A DNA stretch of 64,000 bases from an uncultured Bacillota bacterium. GTDB lineage: Bacteria > Bacillota > Clostridia > Oscillospirales > Oscillospiraceae. Positions 57,365-64,000 of the stretch are shown here, piece after piece. The stretch is from positions 28,022-92,021 of the forward strand of contig CANSSJ010000001.1 of assembly GCA_947649625.1 (NCBI GenBank). Reading direction: 5' to 3'. The notes under the pieces are model-generated. The model was not told the DNA's origin. It searched no databases and saw only the letters and a program-made list of their open reading frames with translations. Position 1 is the first letter of the stretch. Each line of letters starts with the position of its first letter. Made by a program: the position numbers and the translations under genes.

Positions 57365-58621
57365 ATGAGAGAAGTTTATGTCGTCAACTGCTGCCGCACC
57401 GCCATCGGCTCCTTCGGCGGTTCCCTGAAGGACACCCCCGCCGCCGACCTGGGCGCCGCCGTCATCAAGGAGGCCCTGAACCGGGCCGGCGTTAAGCCCG
57501 AGAACGTGGACGAGGTCATGTTCGGCTGCATCCTCACCGCCGGCCTGGGCCAGAACCCCGCCCGTCAGGCCAGCCTGAAGGCGGGCATCCCCACCTCCGT
57601 CCCCGCTTACACTGTGGGCATGGTGTGCGGCTCCGGCATGAAGTCGGTCATCGAGGGCGCCCGCACCATCGGCTGCGGCGACGCTGAGATCATTGTGGCC
57701 GGCGGCATGGAGAATATGTCCGCCGCCCCCTACGCCATCCCCGCCGCCCGCTGGGGCGCCCGGATGGGTGACAACAAGATGAAGGACACCATGATCTCCG
57801 ACGGCCTGTGGGACGTTTATAACAACTACCACATGGGCACCACCGCCGAGAACATCTGCGACGTGTGGGGCATCACCCGGGAGGAGCTGGACGAGTTCGG
57901 CTACAACTCCCAGAAGAAGACCGCCGACGCCCAGGCCGCCGGCAAGTTCGACGACGAGATCGTCCCCGTGATGATTAAGGTCAAGAAGGAAATGGTGGAG
58001 TTCAAGGTGGATGAGTTCCCCCGCCTGACTCCGCTGGATAAGCTGGGCAAGCTGCGCGGCGCCTTCCCCGTAGGCCCCGAGGGGGTTGAGGACGAGATCG
58101 TCCACACCTTCGAGCCCACCCAGATCCACGAGGCCGACGCGAAGAAGCACGTCCAGCGGGTGACCGCCGGCCAGGCCTCCGGCATCAACGACGGCGCCGC
58201 CGCCATCGTGCTGGCCTCCAAGGAGGCCGTTGAGAAGTACGGCCTGAAGCCCATGGCCAAGCTGGTCAGCTGGGGCCAGGGCGGCGTGGATCCCAAGATC
58301 ATGGGCGTGGGCCCCGTGCCCGCCTCCCGTCAGGCCATGGCCAAGGCCGGCCTGAAGATCGAGGACATGGACCTGATCGAGGCCAACGAGGCCTTTGCCG
58401 CCCAGTCCATCGCCGTGGCCCGTGAGCTGGGCTTCGACATGAGCAAGGTCAACGTCAACGGCGGCGCCATCGCCCTGGGCCACCCCGTGGGCGCCTCCGG
58501 CGCGCGGATCATCGTCACCCTGCTCCACGAGATGGCCAAGCGGGACGAGGCCAAGAAGGGCCTTGCTACCCTGTGCATCGGCGGCGGCATGGGCGTCGCC
58601 ACCATCTTCGAGAAGTGCTGA
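57365..58621 (+). CDS. thlA: Acetyl-CoA C-acetyltransferase (thiolase)
   Basis: [54 protein letters not shown]. Confidence 0.96.
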   Translation: MREVYVVNCCRTAIGSFGGSLKDTPAADLGAAVIKEALNRAGVKPENVDEVMFGCILTAGLGQNPARQASLKAGIPTSVPAYTVGMVCGSGMKSVIEGARTIGCGDAEIIVAGGMENMSAAPYAIPAARWGARMGDNKMKDTMISDGLWDVYNNYHMGTTAENICDVWGITREELDEFGYNSQKKTADAQAAGKFDDEIVPVMIKVKKEMVEFKVDEFPRLTPLDKLGKLRGAFPVGPEGVEDEIVHTFEPTQIHEADAKKHVQRVTAGQASGINDGAAAIVLASKEAVEKYGLKPMAKLVSWGQGGVDPKIMGVGPVPASRQAMAKAGLKIEDMDLIEANEAFAAQSIAVARELGFDMSKVNVNGGAIALGHPVGASGARIIVTLLHEMAKRDEAKKGLATLCIGGGMGVATIFEKC

Positions 58622-58655
58622 GCCTTTAAAAATATGAGCAAAGGAGGATAATAAA

Positions 58656-58787
58656 ATGAACATGTCTGAAAGTTCCAGAATTATCCTCGGCCTCCGGGCC
58701 GCCGGATGGGATGAAAAGGCGATCAATGATTTCATCCTGTGGGTAGAGACCGGAGAGGAGCAGTACAAACCCAAGGAGAAAAGCTGA
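58656..58787 (+). CDS. 43-aa small protein (not in ORF track)
   Basis: AAAGGAGG then [43 protein letters not shown]. Confidence 0.7.
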   Translation: MNMSESSRIILGLRAAGWDEKAINDFILWVETGEEQYKPKEKS

Positions 58788-58798
58788 GAAACCGAGAG

Positions 58799-58833
58799 AA
58801 GCCCGGCCCGGAGCGTCCGCTCCGGGCCGGGCT
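58799..58833. terminator. Intrinsic terminator hairpin
   Basis: AGCCCGGCCCGGAGCG-TC-CGCTCCGGGCCGGGCTT. Confidence 0.7.
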
Positions 58834-58839
58834 TATGTT

Positions 58840-59709
58840 TCAGGACTCAAATCTGGGGTCGGGAAGGGCGAGGGCGATGGATTTGGGGATGGCCGCCTGG
58901 GGGGCGGTGTTTTTCTCCACATGAATGCCGGTCACATTGAAATTGCCCTGGAATTTCGTCTCCGGCGTGACGGTAAAGACGGCGCTCGCCGTTTGGATTT
59001 TTCTGCCCGTCCCCTTTTCCCGAAGGGTGGCGGTGACCCAAACAGTTTCCCCGCCGTATTTGGGGAGGGTCAGGCTGGCCGTCCCTTGGGAGGCCGGGAT
59101 GTTTTCGGTGCGGTACCACTCCCGCTCCTCCCAAGAGACGGGGGTGCCGTCGGGGTGCCGGGTCCAGGGGTCGCGGCCCTGGATGCTGGCGGTAAAGCCG
59201 ATGACCTCCCAGCCCTTGAGCTGCTGGACGGGTTTCAGGGTCAGGTCCAGGGTCAGGTCCTGCTCCCCCCGGGCCTGGAGAAAACCCAGCTCAATGTCGC
59301 TGAGGGTGCACTCCGCCGTCTGGAAGAGCTCGTGGCCCTCGCAATAGGCATACTCCTCATCAATAGTGGCCTGACGGTTCAGGACCATGACCTGAGACCA
59401 CAGCGCCCCCACCAGAATCGCCAGGAGCAGAACGGCTGCCCCCATGCCGGACAGCAGGAGCCTCATCCTCCTGGATATCTTGGCCGGGACGGCAGGGGCG
59501 GCGGGGACGGGCTGCTCCACCCCCAGCAGCTGGCCTACGGTAAGGCCGAAGAGCTTGGACAGGGCGATGAGGTTGTCCAGCTCCGGGATGGTCTGGTCCC
59601 CCTCCCACTTGCTGATGGCCTGACGGGACACTCCCATTCTCTCCCCCAGTTCCTCCTGGGAGAGATTCAGCCCCCTGCGGAGCTCCTGGATACGCTGGCC
59701 CAATGTCAT
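58840..59709 (-). CDS. XRE-family HTH regulator with TM and ectodomain
   Basis: MTLGQRIQELRRGLNLSQEELGERMGVSRQAISKWEGDQTIPEL; TM MRLLLSGMGAAVLLLAILVGALW. Confidence 0.92.
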   Translation of the reverse strand: MTLGQRIQELRRGLNLSQEELGERMGVSRQAISKWEGDQTIPELDNLIALSKLFGLTVGQLLGVEQPVPAAPAVPAKISRRMRLLLSGMGAAVLLLAILVGALWSQVMVLNRQATIDEEYAYCEGHELFQTAECTLSDIELGFLQARGEQDLTLDLTLKPVQQLKGWEVIGFTASIQGRDPWTRHPDGTPVSWEEREWYRTENIPASQGTASLTLPKYGGETVWVTATLREKGTGRKIQTASAVFTVTPETKFQGNFNVTGIHVEKNTAPQAAIPKSIALALPDPRFES

Positions 59710-59844
59710 AGCGGGCACCTCCTTGTTTTTTCTGACCCCAGCATACCCGGTTGACAGGATTTTGACAACCAGCCGTCGGGTTCTTTTTGTCAACGACCGG
59801 TTGCAGGCCTTGAGGCACAGGGGTTTGAAGAAGTATTAAGCTGT

Positions 59845-59895
59845 GAATAAAACCCCCTCCGGCCCGGCACACTAAGCTGAAAGGAGGGGGTTTTT
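59845..59895 (+). promoter_or_regulatory. gerXA leader: SD-sequestering hairpin and sigma-G-like promoter
   Basis: AAAACCCCCTCC (59849-59860) pairs with GGAGGGGGTTTT (59883-59894); GAATA-N18-CACACTA at 59845-59874. Confidence 0.6.
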
Positions 59896-61404
59896 ATGCC
59901 CGGACAGAGCGAGGCAAACGCGCCTCACCCCAGAAAAGAGCCCCGGCTCCCCGGCCCGCTGTCCCTGGAGCGGCTGGAGGAGGTCTTCTCTGACTGCGTG
60001 GACTTTGCCAAACGGGAGGTCTACCTCCACGGAGACAGCGGGCGGAAGGCCACCGTGTGCTATATCGACGGACAGGCCCGGTCGGAGCGGCTCAACGACT
60101 ATGTTCTGCGCCCCCTGGCCCAGGACCCCATGCTCTCCTCCGCCCCTGAAAGCCAGCTCTTCGACCTGATGGAGCGGGGGGCCCTCTACGCCCACGGGGC
60201 AAAACGGATCACTGAGTTGGACCCGGTGGTCTTTTCCCTTATCGACGGCTCCTGCGCCCTCTTTCTGGAGGGCCGGGACGACTGTCTGGTGTTCCCCGTG
60301 GCGACCGAGGAGAAGCGGTCCGTGGGCGAACCGGAGAACGAACCCGCCCTGAAGGGGGCCCGGGACTCCTTTGTGGAGAGCCTGCGTACCAACACCTCCC
60401 TGGTCCGGCGGCGGATGCGGGCCCCGGAGCTGAAAATCCGGGAGCACATCGTAGGCCGGCAGTCCCTCACCCCGGTTGACGTCCTCTGGATCGACGGCAT
60501 CGCGGACCCGGACACAGTGGCCCTGCTGGAAACGCGGCTGGATGAAATCGACATCGACGGCGTGGAGGCGGCGGGCAATCTGGAGGAGTATCTGGTGGAC
60601 GCCGCCAAATCCCCCTTCCCCATGATGCCCTACACCCAGCGGCCCGACCGGTTTTGTCAGGGCCTCCTGGAGGGCCGGGTGGGCCTGCTGGCCGATGGGA
60701 TTCCCCTGGGGTGGGTCCTGCCGGGGACCATCGACCAGTTTTTCAAGACCGGGCAGGACCGGGCCTACCACTGGCTGGTGGCCTCCGCCCTCAGCCTTAT
60801 CCGCTGGCTGTGCGCCCTCATCACCCTGCTGGTGCCCGGGCTGTATATCGCCCTGGTCACCTTCCACCCCGAGGCCATCCCCCCCAAGCTGGCCCTGTCC
60901 ATCGTGGCCGCCAAGCAGGAGGTCCCCTTCTCCACTATCTTTGAAGTGCTCATTATGCTCCTGGCCTTCGAGGTCATCCAGGAGGCGGGACTGCGCCTCC
61001 CCGGACCCATCGGGGCCACCGTGTCCATTTTAGGCGGGCTGGTGGTGGGCAACGCGGCGGTGGAGGCCCACATCGTCTCCCCCGCCGTCCTCATCGCCGT
61101 GGCCATTGCCGGGGTGGCGGGGTATACCATGCCGTCTCAGGATTTCGGCAACGCTCTGCGGCTGTGGCGGTTTCTGCTGGCGATTCTGGCCAGCCTGGGG
61201 GGCCTCACCGGCCTGGCTCTGGGCTGCGCCGGGCTCATCTACCACCTTTCGGAGCTGGAGTCCTTCGGCGTGCCCTACCTGGCCCCCTTCACCACCGGAA
61301 CAAGGGTCCCCCGGGGACACCCCAGCCTGTTCCGCCTGCCCCTGCCCATGATGAGGTGGCGGGACGGGCCCATCCAGACACAAAACAGGAGGAATCAGCG
61401 ATGA
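59896..61404 (+). CDS. Spore germination protein, GerA (GerXA) family
   Basis: DSFVESLRTNTSLVRRRMRAPELKI; QRPDRFCQGLLEGRVGLLADG; C-terminal TM bundle. Confidence 0.95.
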   Translation: MPGQSEANAPHPRKEPRLPGPLSLERLEEVFSDCVDFAKREVYLHGDSGRKATVCYIDGQARSERLNDYVLRPLAQDPMLSSAPESQLFDLMERGALYAHGAKRITELDPVVFSLIDGSCALFLEGRDDCLVFPVATEEKRSVGEPENEPALKGARDSFVESLRTNTSLVRRRMRAPELKIREHIVGRQSLTPVDVLWIDGIADPDTVALLETRLDEIDIDGVEAAGNLEEYLVDAAKSPFPMMPYTQRPDRFCQGLLEGRVGLLADGIPLGWVLPGTIDQFFKTGQDRAYHWLVASALSLIRWLCALITLLVPGLYIALVTFHPEAIPPKLALSIVAAKQEVPFSTIFEVLIMLLAFEVIQEAGLRLPGPIGATVSILGGLVVGNAAVEAHIVSPAVLIAVAIAGVAGYTMPSQDFGNALRLWRFLLAILASLGGLTGLALGCAGLIYHLSELESFGVPYLAPFTTGTRVPRGHPSLFRLPLPMMRWRDGPIQTQNRRNQR

Positions 61405-62477
61405 AAAAACTGCTTTTTCCCCTGCTGGCCGCCTGTCTGCTCCTTGCGGGCTGTTCCGGACTGCCCGCCGCCCGGGAGATGGGGGACATGGCCCTCCTGC
61501 GCACTCTGGGGGTGGACCCCTCCCCCGCCGGGGTGGCGGTCACCGGCTCCACCGGCCCCCGGGCCGAAGGGTTGCAGGGGGAGGGGGAGCCCGCCCTCAC
61601 CCTGTCCGCCGACCGGGAATCCCTCAGCGGGGCCTGTCTCGCCATGCAGGGTCAGAGTGACAGCTACGTCTTCTTTGGCTACGTGGACCAGCTCCTCGTG
61701 GGGGAGGAACTGGCGAAACAGGGCGTCCGGCCGGTGCTGGACTACTTTGCCCGGGACGCTGAGCTGGGCCTGGGGGCCCAGCTGTGGCTGGTCCGGGAGA
61801 GCACCGCCCGGGAGGCTCTGTCCGCCGGGGGGGAAAAGGGGCTGGACAGCCGCCTGGAGACCCTCCAGAACGACAGCGAAATGGGCATCGCCAACCTCAC
61901 CCGCACCGCCGGGGAGGTGTATACCGACCTGCTGGAGCTGGGCTCCGCCTATGTGCCCGCCCTCTCCCCCGCCGGGGAGGGCGGCGCCCTCCTGGCGGAA
62001 CGGGGCTACGGCATTTTAAAGGGAGACACGCTGGCGGGCTTTTTGGAGGGTGATGCCGCCAAGGGGCTGGAGCTGCTGGCCGGAGGACCCTCGGCGGATA
62101 TTCTGGATGTGGAACTGTCCAACGGGCCGGTATCCGTAAAAATCACCTCCGCCCGCACGCAAAGCGGGCTGGAGTTCCGGGGGGATGTCCCCCACAAGCT
62201 AAAGCTGACCTGCAACGTGGAGGTCCGGCTGTCCGAGTACCGGGAGCGCCCCGAGGGCGGAGAGCTGGAGAAACTCAGGGCAGAGCTGGAGAGCCGGGAA
62301 CGGAAGCGGATCGAGGCGGCGCTGAATCGTTTACAGGTGTGGGGGACCGACTGTACCGGCCTGGGAGCCGAGGCGGGGATATTCCATCCCGCCCGGTGGC
62401 AGGCGGTCCGGGCGGACTGGCCCGAGTGGTTTTCCCGGGTGCCGGTGGAGATTCAGGTCGAGGTGAAAATCCTGTAG
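61401..62477 (+). CDS. Ger(x)C family spore germination lipoprotein
   Basis: Lipobox LLLAGCSG; position after gerXA; stop codon within repeat E9. Confidence 0.85.
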   Translation: MKKLLFPLLAACLLLAGCSGLPAAREMGDMALLRTLGVDPSPAGVAVTGSTGPRAEGLQGEGEPALTLSADRESLSGACLAMQGQSDSYVFFGYVDQLLVGEELAKQGVRPVLDYFARDAELGLGAQLWLVRESTAREALSAGGEKGLDSRLETLQNDSEMGIANLTRTAGEVYTDLLELGSAYVPALSPAGEGGALLAERGYGILKGDTLAGFLEGDAAKGLELLAGGPSADILDVELSNGPVSVKITSARTQSGLEFRGDVPHKLKLTCNVEVRLSEYRERPEGGELEKLRAELESRERKRIEAALNRLQVWGTDCTGLGAEAGIFHPARWQAVRADWPEWFSRVPVEIQVEVKIL

Positions 62478-62592
62478 GGGCGGGTATTACCCGCCTGTAT
62501 GTAGGGCGCGACGACCCCGGCGCGCCGTTGTAGCATTGCAAAGAAAATAATCGAAAAAAGAAAGACGGCGTGCCCAGTGGTCACGCCCTACA
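62473..62592. repeat. Composite REP/BIME-like element (E9)
   Basis: TGTAGGGGCGGGTATTACCCGCC + GTAGGGCGCGACGACCCCGGCGCGCCGT ... ACGGCGTGCCCAGTGGTCACGCCCTACA. Confidence 0.8.
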
Positions 62593-62620
62593 ATGTGCAT
62601 GACAGCAAAAGGAGACCAAA

Positions 62621-63733
62621 ATGCGCGACGACAAGATTTCCCGTACCCAACTCATGGCCCTGCTGTGGGCGGGGGTAATGGCCCCGGCGGCGGAGCTGCT
62701 GCCGGCGGTCCTCCTCCCCGGCGCGGGCCGGGGGGCCTGGCTGGCGGTCATTCTGGCCGCTCCCCTGGTGCTGGCGGCAGGGTGGCTGCTGGGCTCCCTG
62801 GCGGGCCGGGACGGCCTGGCCAAAACCGTCACCGGTCTGCTGGGCAGGTGGCTGGGCGGGGCGGTACTCCTATTATATATAGTGTGGGGGCTCCTCCTCC
62901 TATCCCTCCGCCTGCGCCTGTGCGCCCAGCGGCTGCTGGCCTCCGGGGAGCGGGACGGGGCTCTGTGGTTCTTTCTGCTGGCTGTGGCCGCCGTCCTGCT
63001 GTGGATGGGCCGGGGCAGGCTGTCTGCCTTCGCCCGGGCAGGGCAGATCTTCCTCACCGCCCTGCTGATTACCGCCGGGGTGGTGCTGGGCCTCTCCCTG
63101 TTCCAGGCCAGGCCGGAGCGGCTGTTCCCCCTGTGGTGGGACAGGGCCGGGCCGGCGATTCAGGCCGCCCTGTCCGCCGCCGGCGTGATGGGCTGGGGAC
63201 TGTTCCTCCCCTTCCTGATGGGAGATGTCCGGGACCAGGGGGTGAACAAAAACTGGCACTGGCTCTTCTGGGGGCTGGGGGGCGCCCTGCTGCTGGCGGC
63301 GGCCCAGGCGGTCATTTTGGGCAACCTGGGGGCGGCTCTGGCCGCCCGGCTGGACAACCCCTTCTTCGCCCTGGCCAAGAGCGTAGGGGTGGAGGGGGCC
63401 TTTCAGCGGGTGGAGGGAGTAGTGACCGCTCTGTGGACCTTCGCCGATCTGAGCATGGGCGGAGTGCTGGTCTTTGCCATCCGGGCCGTGTCGGCGGAGC
63501 TCCTTCCGAAAAAAGCTCTGTCCTGGGTTCCCTGGGGGGCGGTACTGGCGGGGACGGCAGGGGCGCTGGCCCTCTTCCCCGCTTTGGGTACGGCGGAGCT
63601 GTGGAACCGTCAGATAGTCCCGGCGGTCAATCTTATCCTGGGATTTCTGCTGCCCGCCCTGCTCCTGGCGGGAGAAAGGCTCTTTCGGAGAAAAGAGAAA
63701 AATAGCATATCTTGTAGAGAAGAGCCGGCCTGA
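62621..63733 (+). CDS. GerAB/endospore germination permease (GerXB)
   Basis: About 10 TM segments, APC-like; third gene of the gerA-type operon. Confidence 0.85.
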   Translation: MRDDKISRTQLMALLWAGVMAPAAELLPAVLLPGAGRGAWLAVILAAPLVLAAGWLLGSLAGRDGLAKTVTGLLGRWLGGAVLLLYIVWGLLLLSLRLRLCAQRLLASGERDGALWFFLLAVAAVLLWMGRGRLSAFARAGQIFLTALLITAGVVLGLSLFQARPERLFPLWWDRAGPAIQAALSAAGVMGWGLFLPFLMGDVRDQGVNKNWHWLFWGLGGALLLAAAQAVILGNLGAALAARLDNPFFALAKSVGVEGAFQRVEGVVTALWTFADLSMGGVLVFAIRAVSAELLPKKALSWVPWGAVLAGTAGALALFPALGTAELWNRQIVPAVNLILGFLLPALLLAGERLFRRKEKNSISCREEPA

Positions 63734-63795
63734 ATCAAAGATATTGCGCCTTAAAAAAACCCCGAAAAAAACCCCGAAAAAATCGAAAAAAACGC

Positions 63796-63824
63796 TTGAC
63801 AAAAGGACAACGGAGTGGTAACCT
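63796..63824 (+). promoter_or_regulatory. rrn-like promoter P1
   Basis: TTGACA-17 bp-TAACCT preceded by A-rich UP-like tract. Confidence 0.7.
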
Positions 63825-63912
63825 ATGCAAGTCGCCCGGCGAGGGCGGCAGGCCACCGGAAAGCAAGCGAATGCGGGGACAAAAAAGATTTAAAAAATCT
63901 TGAAAAAAGTTC

Positions 63913-63941
63913 TTGACAAAGGCCGGACGATGTGGTAAGAT
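63913..63941 (+). promoter_or_regulatory. rrn-like promoter P2
   Basis: TTGACA-17 bp-TAAGAT; downstream leader ACCTTGTAAATTAAACAACGTGACAAACA runs off the window. Confidence 0.7.
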
Positions 63942-64000
63942 AATGCCCGCCGCTGAAAGCGAGCGGCGTGTACCTTGTAAATTAAACAACGTGACAAACA

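Noticed and set aside
1-64000. tRNA genes and prophage/transposase genes
   Set aside because: No tRNA T-loop/acceptor signatures, integrase, transposase or phage structural ORFs were recognised; tRNAscan-SE would be decisive.

Overview
A 64 kb, high-GC, gene-dense chromosomal segment of a spore-forming Bacillota. Gene content and codon style suggest an Oscillospiraceae/Flavonifractor-like gut clostridium, but this is inference and not searched. Most of it is housekeeping: MoxR/VWA pair, pncB, ECF sigma and its partner, rubrerythrin, typA/bipA, LysM-G5-M23 peptidase, glyQS with a T-box, recJ, relA/spoT, dtd, hemZ, GH13, mnmG, secG, tadA, apbE, rqcP, HU, mazG, MATE-type flippase, deaminase, PNP, TrkH/TrkA, pth, prs, glmU-like, proB/A/C, a GntR-ABC operon, thiolase and a gerA-type operon. 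The window ends in tandem rrn-like promoters. The observations most worth a second look are: (1) a peptidoglycan-type cassette at 41.0-45.9 kb with an alanine-racemase-fold protein that appears to lack the PLP lysine, an ATP-grasp resembling D-aspartate ligase, and a MurE-like ligase fused to a degenerate acetylglutamate-kinase-like domain, with an Imm1-like protein embedded; (2) an Fst/par-like type I toxin-antitoxin locus at 15.28-15.58 kb encoding an unannotated 30-aa membrane peptide; (3) an SOS promoter with two LexA/DinR-like boxes driving a 100-aa single-TM protein at 10.64-11.08 kb; (4) twin, apparently co-regulated ~82-nt sRNA-like units at 30.36-30.72 kb; (5) a dispersed family of GTAGGG...CCCTAC palindromic elements that supply stop codons of neighbouring genes; (6) gene-proximal regulatory architectures (XRE and RHH operators, a GerA leader hairpin with an embedded sigma-G-like promoter) and apparent non-AUG starts (ACG for TrkH, CTG for an XRE regulator).
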